From the NCBI GenBank assembly GCA_965207475.1, contig OZ242278.1:1550001-1614000 (forward strand): a DNA stretch of 64,000 bases, in the 5' to 3' direction. Positions 27,454 to 36,576 of this stretch are shown here, one piece after another; position 1 is the stretch's first letter; each line of letters begins with the position of its first letter. A program made the translations under genes and the position numbers. The notes under the pieces are model-generated. The model saw only the letters and a program-made list of their open reading frames with translations. It was not told the origin of the DNA and did not search any database. The DNA comes from WTFY01 sp011523795 (lineage in GTDB: Bacteria; Pseudomonadota; Gammaproteobacteria; UBA4575).

Positions 27454-29154
27454 ATGCGAATCCTGATTTTCGCGCTTTTCGCGCCCGCACTGGTCGCGTG
27501 CACGTTCCAGCATGCTCCCGGTTTCGCCTCGGGCCTTCCGTCCGGGCATGCCGTGGCCAGCGCACATCCGCTCGCCACCCGGGCAGGGATCGAGATTCTG
27601 GAGCAGGGAGGCAATGCCTTCGATGCGGCCGTCGCCGTGACCGCGGCCCTCGCCGTGGTGGAGCCCTATTCTTCCGGGCTGGGCGGAGGCGGGTTCTGGC
27701 TGCTGCACACGGCCTCGGATGACCGGGATGTCATGCTGGACGGCAGGGAAACGGCACCGCTTGCCGCAACCCGTGACATGTATCTGGACGGTACCGGGCA
27801 GCCCACCGGGCAGTCTGTCGCCGGTCCCCTGGCGGCCGGCATCCCGGGAGTGCCTGCCGCCATCGTGCACCTGTCCCGCAATTACGGAACATTGCCGCTG
27901 GATGCGACGTTGCAGGAGGCTATCCGACTGGCCCGGGACGGATTTCCGGTGGATACCCGTTACCGGGAGCTGGCGGCTTTCAGCATGGGCCGCCTGCGTG
28001 ACTCGCCACGGGGTGGCGCCATCTTCCTGGATCACGGGGAAGTACCCGGGGAGGGATTCCTTTTGCGCCAGCCGCAACTGGCCCGTGTCCTGGAACGCAT
28101 GCGCGACCAGGGTGCAGACGGGTTCTACGGCGGCGAGGTAGCCCGGCAACTGGTCGAGGGGGTCCGGCGAGCTGGCGGCATCTGGCAGTTGCAGGATCTG
28201 GCACGGTACCGGGTCAGGGAACGCCAGCCCGTGTCCGCCACCTACGGGAACATGAGCATTACCAGTGCGGCACTGCCCTCCTCCGGCGGCATGGTTCTGG
28301 TACAGATGCTCAACATGCTGTCGTTGCAGGACCTCCCGCCGCCGGGAAGTGTTCAACGCACGCATGCCATCGTCGAAGCGATGAGGCGAGCCTACCTCGA
28401 CCGTGCCCGGCACCTGGGCGATCCGGATTTCGTGAAAGTCCCGGTGAGGGAGCTTTTGTCACGTCGTCATGCCAGCGACCTGTTTGCCGATTTTGATCCC
28501 GGGATGGCCACTTCAAGCCGCCGGCTCCTGGATGAGTACGGGATTGCCGGTGCGCTTGATTCGGCTGCGGGTCGGGATACAACCCATTTTTCCATCATCG
28601 ACCGCGAAGGCAACCGGGTTGCGGCCACGCTTTCCGTCAACTTCCCGTTCGGATCGGGGTTCGTGCCTCCCGGCACGGGGGTATTGCTGAATAACGAGAT
28701 GGATGATTTCGTGATCAAGCCGGGGTATCCGAACCTGTACGGACTGATCGGCGGTCAGGCCAATGCCATCGAGCCCGGAAAACGCATGTTGTCAAGCATG
28801 TCTCCCACGTTCCTTGACGACGGCCGTCGGGTCGCAGTCCTGGGCACCCCCGGCGGAAGCCGGATCATCACCATGGTATTGCTGGCGGCACTTGAATTTG
28901 CAGAAGGGGGCGGTGTGCAGGCTATGGTCACGCGGCCGCGTTATCACCACCAGCTGGTCCCGGATCGCATCCAGTTCGAAAGCGGCGCCTTCGATCCGCA
29001 ACTGCAGGCGGAACTCACGGGCCTGGGGCATACCCTCGAACGCCTGGGGCGCAGGTACGGGAACATGCAGGTCGTCATTTGGGAACGCGAGACCGGACAG
29101 GTCACTGCGGCAAGCGATCCACGCGGGATCGGCAGCATGGAAGTAGGGGAATAA
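27454..29154 (+). CDS. ggt: Gamma-glutamyltransferase, predicted lipoprotein
   Basis: A 566-residue Ntn-hydrolase that cleaves gamma-glutamyl bonds, for example of glutathione, in the periplasm. The start at 27454 yields a signal peptide ending in a lipobox (LVAC), so the protein is probably lipid-anchored. The autocatalytic Thr is in RDTTHFS. GTGVLLNNEMDDF, the SSMSPT loop and GTPGGSRI fit the family. The gene follows coaD by 10 bases. With gshA in the same window it may take part in glutathione turnover. Confidence 0.95.
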   Translation: MRILIFALFAPALVACTFQHAPGFASGLPSGHAVASAHPLATRAGIEILEQGGNAFDAAVAVTAALAVVEPYSSGLGGGGFWLLHTASDDRDVMLDGRETAPLAATRDMYLDGTGQPTGQSVAGPLAAGIPGVPAAIVHLSRNYGTLPLDATLQEAIRLARDGFPVDTRYRELAAFSMGRLRDSPRGGAIFLDHGEVPGEGFLLRQPQLARVLERMRDQGADGFYGGEVARQLVEGVRRAGGIWQLQDLARYRVRERQPVSATYGNMSITSAALPSSGGMVLVQMLNMLSLQDLPPPGSVQRTHAIVEAMRRAYLDRARHLGDPDFVKVPVRELLSRRHASDLFADFDPGMATSSRRLLDEYGIAGALDSAAGRDTTHFSIIDREGNRVAATLSVNFPFGSGFVPPGTGVLLNNEMDDFVIKPGYPNLYGLIGGQANAIEPGKRMLSSMSPTFLDDGRRVAVLGTPGGSRIITMVLLAALEFAEGGGVQAMVTRPRYHHQLVPDRIQFESGAFDPQLQAELTGLGHTLERLGRRYGNMQVVIWERETGQVTAASDPRGIGSMEVGE

Positions 29155-29167
29155 GTGGATGGGAACG

Positions 29168-29213
29168 GGATGCGCCCGGCAGGCATCCGTCCGCCCCGGT
29201 CCTGCGGGACCGG
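29168..29213. terminator. Two hairpins between convergent ggt and mutM
   Basis: GGATGC/GCATCC (29168-29173 with 29183-29188) and CCGGTCC/GGACCGG (29196-29202 with 29207-29213). Neither is followed by a T-run, so they may stall or end transcription only weakly. Confidence 0.3.
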
Positions 29214-29229
29214 ATCGCGTGCGGGCCTG

Positions 29230-30042
29230 TCAGTGCTGGCAGTGACTGCAGAAATAGCTGCTGCGCTGACCCAGCACGCGAACCCGGATCGGCTGGCCGC
29301 ACAGCCGGCACGCTTTTCCTGCACGGTCGTAGACGTTCAGTTCGAGGGCGAAGTAGCCCGGCCTGCCATCCTCGCGCAGGAAATCCCGTAACGTGGTCCC
29401 CCCTGAATCGATGGCCTTTGCGAGCACTTTCTTGATGCTTTCGGCCAGTTTTTCATAGCGATTCAGGGCGATGCGGTTTGCTGCCCGCTGCGGGTGGATG
29501 CCGCTCAGGAAAAGTGCCTCGCTGGCATAGATGTTGCCTACTCCTGCCACGATTTCGCTGTTCATGATGAAGCCCTTGACGCTTCCCTTTCTGGATGCGG
29601 CACGGCCGTGCAGGTAACGGCCGTTGAAGGCATCGCTGAGGGGCTCCGGGCCGAGTCTGTGAAGCAGCTTGTGCTGCAGGGGGTCCCTGCGGGTCCAGTG
29701 TATGCTCCCGAATCGCCGCGGGTCATGGAATCTCAGGATTTTCCTGCCCAGTACGAAGTCGACATGGTCGTGCTTCTGTGCGGGCGCATCGCTCCTGACG
29801 ATTCTCAGGCTGCCGGACATGCCGAGGTGCACGATAAGGTGCCCGGCAGCGGTTTCGAACAGCAGGTATTTGGCGCGTCGTGATACGGAACGTATCGACT
29901 GGTTTTTCAGCTTCCTGCCCAGCTGGTGGGGTACCGGCCAGCGCAGGTTGCGCTGGTAAATGACGAGGTCGGTGATTCGCTGGCCCGTGACGTGCCGACT
30001 GATCCCCCTGCGGGTGGTTTCCACTTCAGGCAGTTCAGGCAT
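29230..30042 (-). CDS. mutM: Formamidopyrimidine-DNA glycosylase (Fpg/MutM)
   Basis: A 270-residue bifunctional glycosylase/AP lyase that removes 8-oxoguanine. The start at 30042 gives the required N-terminal MPELPEVE with the catalytic Pro and Glu after Met removal. The C-terminal zinc finger has CxxC (CRLC) and CSHC. It lies 10 bases downstream of the chorismatase gene on the same strand. Confidence 0.97.
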   Translation of the reverse strand: MPELPEVETTRRGISRHVTGQRITDLVIYQRNLRWPVPHQLGRKLKNQSIRSVSRRAKYLLFETAAGHLIVHLGMSGSLRIVRSDAPAQKHDHVDFVLGRKILRFHDPRRFGSIHWTRRDPLQHKLLHRLGPEPLSDAFNGRYLHGRAASRKGSVKGFIMNSEIVAGVGNIYASEALFLSGIHPQRAANRIALNRYEKLAESIKKVLAKAIDSGGTTLRDFLREDGRPGYFALELNVYDRAGKACRLCGQPIRVRVLGQRSSYFCSHCQH

Positions 30043-30052
30043 CCGGCAGGGC

Positions 30053-31096
30053 TCAGGCCTGGTAAAGGGCCTCGATTTCAACCAGCAGGTCATCCCGGCA
30101 CATGTCACCGCGGAGCAGAATCCTGGGTGTGGAACCGGGAAGTCTGGCAGCCAGGATAGGGTTGATCTGAGAGACGTCGTGCGGATGGCGCACGTACACC
30201 TTCATATAGAGCAGGTCATCCTGCGCATTGAGCCGCGAGCCGTACCGGTTGTTGGCATGTACGACCAGCGTTTCCACGTTGTTCAGGGACTCGTTGAGTT
30301 GTGCCCCTACATTGTCGACGTGCTGGGTCTCATGCCCGACGATACTGGCGGTGCCGGAGACATAGAAATGCGTGTGCCGGCTCCAGGTCTTGAGTACGCC
30401 GCGTGAAAAAAGGGGCGGTGCGTGCGGGTCGACAACAGGGTAATCGTAGGCACTGGTCTGACGCGGATTTTCCACTGCGGTGCCGGGGGTGTCGCTGGCC
30501 AGGAAATACACCTGCAGGGCGTCGCGGCGGCTGCCGATCACGGTGGCAGCGGGGTAGACACTGTTCGTGATACCGCTCGCCTGCATGGCCTGCTTGCGCG
30601 CACTGCAGAACGCATCGTAACGGCTGGGGCGTCCCGCACACGGGAGCATGATACCCGGGAAGTAATTCCAGGTACGCAGCAGGTGCATGCAGGCCGTATC
30701 CTGCAGGCAGCCATAGATTTCCAGGTAGGCTTGCCGCGCGACCTGGCTGAAGTCTGCTGATGGCGTGCAGGGCAACTGTACATGACCGAACAGCAGGTGC
30801 GGGCTGCACGAGTAGCATACGTGCCCGTACCGGCCCTGGACGGTTTCCGAGTGCGTGTGCCAGTACTGCATGAACGGGTTCGAGCCGGGGAGCATCTCCA
30901 GGCACGTCCGGATCGACAGCGAGCCCGGATGGGTCCGGGCGCCATTGCCGAAATGCAGGGATGCAAGCACCGGGTGGGATGTCGAGGGCGGTGCGGTGTG
31001 CTCCAGCACGGAAACGCCCAGTTCGGGCATTGTCCGGGAAGAGGAGGCCTTGGAACCGGGTGCTTCCACGGCAGCGGATTCGCCTTTGCCCGCCAT
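30053..31096 (-). CDS. FkbO/Hyg5/XanB2-type chorismatase
   Basis: A protein of about 347 residues that looks like the chorismatase family, which hydrolyses chorismate to a dihydroxycyclohexadiene carboxylate or to 3- or 4-hydroxybenzoate. The evidence is the WNYFPGI block followed by RYDAFCSARKQAM, the SGTASIVGHET stretch and a C-terminal RidA-like domain with DDLLVEIEA. The length is that of FkbO/XanB2. The frame is open back to 31258; the ATG at 31096 is chosen on family length, and the start is uncertain. Which product it makes cannot be told from sequence by eye. If it gives 4-hydroxybenzoate it could feed ubiquinone. Confidence 0.82.
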   Translation of the reverse strand: MAGKGESAAVEAPGSKASSSRTMPELGVSVLEHTAPPSTSHPVLASLHFGNGARTHPGSLSIRTCLEMLPGSNPFMQYWHTHSETVQGRYGHVCYSCSPHLLFGHVQLPCTPSADFSQVARQAYLEIYGCLQDTACMHLLRTWNYFPGIMLPCAGRPSRYDAFCSARKQAMQASGITNSVYPAATVIGSRRDALQVYFLASDTPGTAVENPRQTSAYDYPVVDPHAPPLFSRGVLKTWSRHTHFYVSGTASIVGHETQHVDNVGAQLNESLNNVETLVVHANNRYGSRLNAQDDLLYMKVYVRHPHDVSQINPILAARLPGSTPRILLRGDMCRDDLLVEIEALYQA

Positions 31097-31314
31097 GCTA
31101 GCTGTGGCGGCCGGGCATGGCTTTAAATTCCCGGTAAGGATGGTTAAAGTAGCGCCTTGCCGCCGCCATTCGGGCTGGGCCCTGCCATGGCACTGCCGTG
31201 ATGGATTCTGAACGCACACGGTGTTGCGTGGTGTGCGCGGTTGATCGCGGATTTCCACGAAGGCGGCCGGGCCGGTCCTGAACCCTTATCGGATCGGATT
31301 TATTCGGAAATATC

Positions 31315-33279
31315 ATGCATATACTGGGTGTTGACACTGGCGGAACCTTTACTGACCTGGTCTATTTTAATGGACAATCCGTGCTCACACACAAGGAACT
31401 GTCTACGCCCGATGCGCCGGAACTTGCCATGTTGCGCGGGATTGACGCACTGGGGATCAATATCAATGCATTGCAGGTTGTGCATGGTACCACGGTAGCC
31501 ACCAATGCATTGCTGGAAGGGAAAGGTGCGCGCACGCTGTTCGTTACGAATCGCGGGTTCAAGGACCTGTTGCAGATCGGACGCCAGACGCGAGATGAAC
31601 TGTATAACCTGACGCCCGGGGAAAGACGCATGCTGTGTGATCCGCAGCTGTGCCTGGAGACTGGCGGCAGGGTGGACCCGCAGGGCGAGACAGTCGAGCC
31701 CCTGCTGGCTGAAGAGCTTGAGGTGCTCGTTGCACAGGTGGAACGGCTTGATGCCGAGGCCATTGCGGTCTGTTTGCTTTTTTCGTTTGTGGAGGACCGT
31801 TTTGAGAAGGCCATTCGGGACCGGTTTGCCGGCAGCCATTTCGTATCGGTTTCGTCCGAGGTCCTGGCTGAGTACCGTGAGTACGAGAGGGGGCTGGCGA
31901 CCTGGATCAACAGCTACCTGGGACCGGTCATACAGGGTTACCTTTCGCGCCTGGGCAGACAGTTGCCGGACACCCGGATTTCAGTCATGCAGAGCGATGG
32001 CCTTACTCTGGGCTCGGATACCGCTCAGCGCAATGCCGTGCGCCTGCTGCTGTCCGGGCCTGCAGGCGGCCTGTGGGGCAGCTTGCATGCAGGGGAATGT
32101 GCAGGATGCAGTCGACTGCTCACTTTTGATATGGGAGGCACTTCCACGGACGTGTCGATCATCGACGGGGAATTCGGCCTGACCGGCCAGGGCCGGGTCG
32201 CAGGACTGCCGGTTGCCGTCCCCATGCTGGACATACACACCATCGGGGCTGGCGGGGGTTCGGTGGCCTGGGTGGATGAAGGGGGTCTGCTGCAGGTGGG
32301 GCCGGATTCGGCCGGGGCATCACCGGGGCCGGCCTGTTACGGTCTGGGTGGCAGCCAGGCCACCGTGACCGATGCGCACGTGGTGCTCGGGCGGCTGCCT
32401 GCAAGCTGCAGGCTCGCCGGCAACCTGGTGCTGGATGCCGCTGCGGCTGGCACTGCGGTCGCGAAACTGGCCGAGCGGCTGGACTTGGATACCGACACCT
32501 GTGCACAGGGCATCGTTCGCGTGGCAAACGAGCAGATGGTGCAGGCGCTGCGCGTGATCTCGGTACACCGTGGTCATGACCCGAAGGACTTCACCCTGGT
32601 CAGCTTTGGTGGTGCGGGGGGCCTGCATGTCTGTGACCTGGCAGAGGCCCTGGGCATCCATCAGGCGCTGGTGCCTGCCCATACCGGGGTCTTGTCTGCA
32701 GTGGGGCTGCTGGCCGCCCCGCCCGGCAAGGAGGTTTCGCAGAGCCATATCAGGCTCCTCGGCGACTGCCGGGAAGAAGAGTTCCAGGCAATCTTTGACC
32801 GGCTCCAACTGAGGCTTGCCGAGGACCTGGGGCCGCAGACGGCCACGGAATACCGGTTCAAGCGTGAGGCCGACTTGCGCTACCAGGGGCAGTCGGCAAC
32901 ATTGCGTTTGCCCTGGCTGGGACTCGATGCTGCAGGCCATGCGTTTCATGAACGGCATCGTGAGCGGTACGGTTATGCCCTGGATGTGCCGGTCGAACTG
33001 GTCAACGTGCGGCTGACTGCGCGGGGCATCGATGCGCTGGACATGCCCGTGTCGCAAATGGACCGGCAGGAGTACGGTCGGCCGTTCGAGCAGACAGCGC
33101 TACGGGAGCTTGGGTTACCGGCACCGGTATACCGAAGACCGGATCTCGGTCAGGGCCAGGAGGTGGAGGGCCCCGGGATTATCGTGGAGGCCCAGGCGAC
33201 CCTGTACATCGCCCCCGGATGGAAGGCGGTGCAGCAGGATTCCGGCAGCCTCTTGCTGCACCGGGCGGATGCCTGCTGA
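31315..33279 (+). CDS. Hydantoinase/5-oxoprolinase A-type protein (HyuA family)
   Basis: A 654-residue protein with the N-terminal oxoprolinase domain (GVDTGGTFTD at the ATP-binding phosphate-1 site) and the HyuA ATPase domain (TFDMGGTSTDVS, GAGGGS). This subunit couples ATP hydrolysis to opening of cyclic amides or carboxylation of ketones and normally works with a HyuB partner. No HyuB is in the neighbourhood, so the function is unclear. It is divergent from the chorismatase gene. Confidence 0.9.
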   Translation: MHILGVDTGGTFTDLVYFNGQSVLTHKELSTPDAPELAMLRGIDALGININALQVVHGTTVATNALLEGKGARTLFVTNRGFKDLLQIGRQTRDELYNLTPGERRMLCDPQLCLETGGRVDPQGETVEPLLAEELEVLVAQVERLDAEAIAVCLLFSFVEDRFEKAIRDRFAGSHFVSVSSEVLAEYREYERGLATWINSYLGPVIQGYLSRLGRQLPDTRISVMQSDGLTLGSDTAQRNAVRLLLSGPAGGLWGSLHAGECAGCSRLLTFDMGGTSTDVSIIDGEFGLTGQGRVAGLPVAVPMLDIHTIGAGGGSVAWVDEGGLLQVGPDSAGASPGPACYGLGGSQATVTDAHVVLGRLPASCRLAGNLVLDAAAAGTAVAKLAERLDLDTDTCAQGIVRVANEQMVQALRVISVHRGHDPKDFTLVSFGGAGGLHVCDLAEALGIHQALVPAHTGVLSAVGLLAAPPGKEVSQSHIRLLGDCREEEFQAIFDRLQLRLAEDLGPQTATEYRFKREADLRYQGQSATLRLPWLGLDAAGHAFHERHRERYGYALDVPVELVNVRLTARGIDALDMPVSQMDRQEYGRPFEQTALRELGLPAPVYRRPDLGQGQEVEGPGIIVEAQATLYIAPGWKAVQQDSGSLLLHRADAC

Positions 33280-33306
33280 ACCTGTGCAGGAATTGGTCCG
33301 GAGCGC

Positions 33307-33336
33307 TTGCCTGTTTTGTGGATGACAGCGTATGAT
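33307..33336 (+). promoter_or_regulatory. Putative promoter of the desaturase gene
   Basis: TTGCCT (33307-33312), an 18-base spacer and TATGAT (33331-33336). The predicted leader is about 55 bases to the GTG at 33399. Confidence 0.45.
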
Positions 33337-33398
33337 GGAGCCTCTTGAGGGCAGTCTGATGCCTCAGCGGAACAACTGTCACTGACCAGGGTCAACAC

Positions 33399-34592
33399 GT
33401 GATTGAAGGACTTGTTACTTTACCGTGGTGGGGATACGTACTCCTCACGCTGGCGCTCACCCACCTGACGATTATCTCTGTCACCCTTTTCCTGCACCGT
33501 TGCCAGGCGCACTGTGCGCTGGCACTGCACCCGGTACCGGCACACCTGTTCCGGTTCTGGCTTTGGGCCACGACCGGCATGATCACCAAGGAATGGGTAG
33601 CCGTTCATCGCAAGCACCATGCGAATACTGAAACGGCAAAGGACCCGCACAGTCCGCACGTACTGGGGATTGGCATGGTGTTCTGGCAGGGCTCGGAGTT
33701 ATACAGGGCGGAAGCCGGCAACCCGGAAACCCTGGAAAACTACGGCCACGGCACCCCCGATGACTGGATTGAGCGGAATCTGTATACCCGGTTTTCATAC
33801 CTCGGCGTGATGCTGGCCCTGACCGCCAACCTGTGCCTGTTCGGGACAGTGGGCGTCATTATCTGGGCGGTACAGATGCTCTGGATTCCTGTCACCGCGG
33901 CGGGTGTGGTCAACGGATTTGGCCATTACCTGGGCTACAGAAACTTCGAAACACCTGACGGCTCGACCAATGTACTGAATCTCGGCGTGATCATTGGCGG
34001 CGAGGAGTTGCACAACAATCACCATGCCTATCCCGGGTCAGCCAAGTTCTCATGCAAGCGGTGGGAGGTTGATGCCGGCTGGCTGTATATCCAGTTGCTG
34101 TCCTTTCTGCACCTGGCGAACGTGCTCAGGCGGGCTCCCGAGCCGATGAAGGGGAAGAACAAGGACAGGATCGATCTTGAAACAGCCAGGGCGATCATTT
34201 CAAGCAAGCTGCATGTCATGGCCGATTATGCCCAGCATGTGACCTTGCCCACCTTTCGCGAGGAGTGGTCGGGTATCGATTCACGTTACAACAAGCTGAT
34301 GCGCCAGATGCGTACGGCGCTGGTGCGCGAGCATACCCGGCTGAAGCCGCAGCACCGCAAGCACCTGCAGGAACTTCTTCAGAACAGTGATGCGCTGCAA
34401 ACGGTGTACGAATACCGAAGCCGGTTACAGCAGTTGTGGAGCGAGACCTACGCGAACCATGAGCGCCTGATCCAGGCAATCACCCAGTGGTGCAGGGAAG
34501 CGGAGGCTACGGGGATCGGGGTGCTGCAGGTGTTTGCCCGGAACCTGAAGCGGTATTCGCTGCAGCCCGTCAGGGTCCGCTGTACCAAGTGA
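33399..34592 (+). CDS. Acyl-lipid/acyl-CoA delta-9-type fatty acid desaturase
   Basis: A 397-residue membrane di-iron desaturase that introduces a double bond in acyl chains. The three histidine boxes are present: HRCQAH, HRKHH and HNNHH, with hydrophobic helices between them. The C-terminal 150 residues are helical, charged and specific to this subfamily. It is on its own transcript and converges on rpmG. Confidence 0.92.
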   Translation: MIEGLVTLPWWGYVLLTLALTHLTIISVTLFLHRCQAHCALALHPVPAHLFRFWLWATTGMITKEWVAVHRKHHANTETAKDPHSPHVLGIGMVFWQGSELYRAEAGNPETLENYGHGTPDDWIERNLYTRFSYLGVMLALTANLCLFGTVGVIIWAVQMLWIPVTAAGVVNGFGHYLGYRNFETPDGSTNVLNLGVIIGGEELHNNHHAYPGSAKFSCKRWEVDAGWLYIQLLSFLHLANVLRRAPEPMKGKNKDRIDLETARAIISSKLHVMADYAQHVTLPTFREEWSGIDSRYNKLMRQMRTALVREHTRLKPQHRKHLQELLQNSDALQTVYEYRSRLQQLWSETYANHERLIQAITQWCREAEATGIGVLQVFARNLKRYSLQPVRVRCTK

Positions 34593-34619
34593 CGCGATCC
34601 CGGAAAACCGCAGAAGCGC

Positions 34620-34787
34620 TTACTTGATCTTGGCTTCCTTGTAGGGGACGTGGCGCCGCACGACGGGGTCGAATTTTTTCATTTCCAGCTTGTCCGGTGT
34701 CGTGCGCTTGTTCTTGCTGGTCGTGTAGTAGTGCCCGGTTCCGGCACTGGAAACCAGCTTGATCTTTTCACGTACTGCCTTGGCCAT
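34620..34787 (-). CDS. rpmG: 50S ribosomal protein L33
   Basis: A 55-residue basic protein, MAKAVREKIKLVSSAGTGHY at the N-terminus and EAKIK at the end. It is of the zinc-free type, with no CxxC pairs. It follows rpmB on the minus strand, the usual rpmB-rpmG operon. Confidence 0.97.
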   Translation of the reverse strand: MAKAVREKIKLVSSAGTGHYYTTSKNKRTTPDKLEMKKFDPVVRRHVPYKEAKIK

Positions 34788-34816
34788 GCCGGGAGTTCCT
34801 GTCTGCAGGCAGGGCC

Positions 34817-35053
34817 TTAGACCCTGACACCCTGTTTGCGAAGATCACCGAGTACCTCCTCGATGCCTTTCTTGTCAATGATACGCACGCCCTTGGAAGA
34901 TACCCGCAGTTTTACCCACCTATTTTCACTCTTCACCCAAAAGCGATGAGTATGTATATTAGGCATGAAACGACGCCGTGTTTTATTATGCGCATGGGAA
35001 ACGTTGTTGCCTGATACCGGCCGTTTTCCTGTAACCTGACAAACGCGTGACAT
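34817..35053 (-). CDS. rpmB: 50S ribosomal protein L28
   Basis: A 78-residue protein beginning MSRVCQVTGKRPVSGNNVSH, which is diagnostic for L28, and ending DLRKQGVRV. The start at 35053 fits the family; the frame stays open upstream without similarity. It is co-transcribed with rpmG 29 bases downstream. Confidence 0.97.
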   Translation of the reverse strand: MSRVCQVTGKRPVSGNNVSHAHNKTRRRFMPNIHTHRFWVKSENRWVKLRVSSKGVRIIDKKGIEEVLGDLRKQGVRV

Positions 35054-35100
35054 GGCTGTAGTTTCTGCCTCCGGTGCAGTAAAACCGTATGCGGCGCGTG

Positions 35101-35129
35101 AAGATACCAGAATCACTCGTCAGGCACAA
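35101..35129 (-). promoter_or_regulatory. Putative promoter of rpmBG
   Basis: On the minus strand TTGTGC (35124-35129), a 17-base spacer and TATCTT (35101-35106). The leader to the rpmB start is about 40 bases. Confidence 0.5.
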
Positions 35130-35179
35130 GCAGCCGGCCGTAACTTGCAGCGTATGACTTTCTCCTAGTAACAGCCAGT

Positions 35180-35542
35180 ATGGAAATGGACACAATTTTT
35201 CTGCGTGACCTGGAAGTGGATGCCACGATCGGCGTGTTTGAATGGGAACAGCGCATCCGGCAAAAGGTGCGAATCGACCTGGAGATGGCGGCGGACGTTA
35301 CCCGGGCGGCAGCCTCATGCTCCCTGGAAGACACCCTGGATTACAAGGCCGTCGCGAAGCGTATTGTGGAATTTGTCGGGTCCGGTCGCCATGAGCTGAT
35401 CGAGACCCTTGTGGAAAATCTGGCCGAGCTCCTGATCCGCGAATTCAGTATCCCGTGGGTGCGGATCACGGTCAGCAAGCCCGGAGCCGTGCGCGGGGCG
35501 CGGGATGTGGGGATCACGATCGAGCGGGGAGCGAGGAACTGA
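35180..35542 (+). CDS. folB: Dihydroneopterin aldolase
   Basis: A 120-residue enzyme that converts 7,8-dihydroneopterin to 6-hydroxymethyl-dihydropterin in folate synthesis. GVFEWEQRIRQKVRIDLEM is the family N-terminal core, and the catalytic region ETLVENLAELL and the SKPGAVRGARDVG segment are present. ATG at 35180 or 35186 could be used. Its TGA overlaps the folK ATG by one base. Confidence 0.95.
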   Translation: MEMDTIFLRDLEVDATIGVFEWEQRIRQKVRIDLEMAADVTRAAASCSLEDTLDYKAVAKRIVEFVGSGRHELIETLVENLAELLIREFSIPWVRITVSKPGAVRGARDVGITIERGARN

Positions 35543-36027
35543 TGCCCCGTGTGTTCATTGGCATTGGCAGTAACATCGACAAGGAAAAAAACATCCTTTC
35601 ATCAGTGACCGCGTTGCGGGATTGTTTTGGCCGGCTGGAGATTTCCAGTGTGTACCAGACCCGCGCGGTCGGATTCGAGGGTGACGATTTTCACAATCTT
35701 GTCGTCGGTCTCGATGCCCGGGTTTCTCCACGGGAGATCGGTCAGACGCTGAAACAGATTGAGACGGATCATGACCGCACGCATGGCAAGGAACAGTTTG
35801 AATCGCGCACCCTGGACCTGGACCAGTTGCTGTACGGGGACCTGATCGTGCAGGAAGACGGAGTGCGCCTTCCGCATCCTGATATCCTGCGCTACAGCTT
35901 CATGCTCAGGCCGCTGGCCGAGCTGGCAAAGGATGTACAGCACCCCGAGGAAAAACGCACGTTCGGCGAATTGTGGAAAGCCCATCGAATGTGCGGTGAG
36001 ATGAAACGGGTCGCATACCGGTTTTGA
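35542..36027 (+). CDS. folK: 2-amino-4-hydroxy-6-hydroxymethyldihydropteridine diphosphokinase
   Basis: A 161-residue kinase that pyrophosphorylates the FolB product. N-terminal FIGIGSNI, the SSVYQTRAVG block and the RTLDLDQLLYG signature are seen. It starts inside the folB stop (TGATG), so the two steps of the folate pathway are translationally coupled. Confidence 0.96.
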   Translation: MPRVFIGIGSNIDKEKNILSSVTALRDCFGRLEISSVYQTRAVGFEGDDFHNLVVGLDARVSPREIGQTLKQIETDHDRTHGKEQFESRTLDLDQLLYGDLIVQEDGVRLPHPDILRYSFMLRPLAELAKDVQHPEEKRTFGELWKAHRMCGEMKRVAYRF

Positions 36028-36080
36028 ACCTGCGCCGGGCGTGATGCCTGCCTGGTGGTGCAGAAGTCCCGCTCTCTGCG

Positions 36081-36575
36081 TCACGTATTCTTGGGATAGT
36101 CGAACGCTGCCAGGTGCCCCTTTTCCCGGACCGCGTCCTCCCAGCTTTGTGCGTCGAATTCGATGCACGCAATGCTGCAGGTGGGCATGTTGTCAAGATC
36201 GCCTGCACAAAGGTGGTTGCACAGCTGTGTAACCCCCGGGTTGTGTCCCACCAGCATGGCATGTTGGTAGGCGTTGTCGATTTGCGTGATCACTTCGAGC
36301 AGCGTAGCGAGGCCGGCGGCGTACACGGAATGCTTCCTGAGAATCCGGCTCCTGTGAAAACCGATTTCCTCTGCGATCAGGTCCGCCGTCGTGGCGGCCC
36401 GCACGGCCGGACTGGAGATGATGGCATCGGCCTGGTAGCCTGCGCGGGCCAGCCGCTGGCCCATCATGGGTGCATTCCTGAGCCCGCGCCTGTTGAGGGG
36501 CCGTTCAAAATCCGTCAGCCCGGCATCGGCCCAGCTCGACTTTGCGTGGCGGACCAGTGTCAGGCTTCTTGGCAT
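36081..36575 (-). CDS. sixA: Phosphohistidine phosphatase SixA-like
   Basis: A 164-residue histidine phosphatase of the SixA branch. The catalytic LVRHAKSSW is at the N-terminus, with SSPAVRAATTAD and VGHNPGV completing the active site. SixA acts on phosphohistidine of phosphotransfer proteins. It lies one base after the SIS-domain gene on the same strand. Confidence 0.88.
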   Translation of the reverse strand: MPRSLTLVRHAKSSWADAGLTDFERPLNRRGLRNAPMMGQRLARAGYQADAIISSPAVRAATTADLIAEEIGFHRSRILRKHSVYAAGLATLLEVITQIDNAYQHAMLVGHNPGVTQLCNHLCAGDLDNMPTCSIACIEFDAQSWEDAVREKGHLAAFDYPKNT

Positions 36576-36576
36576 G

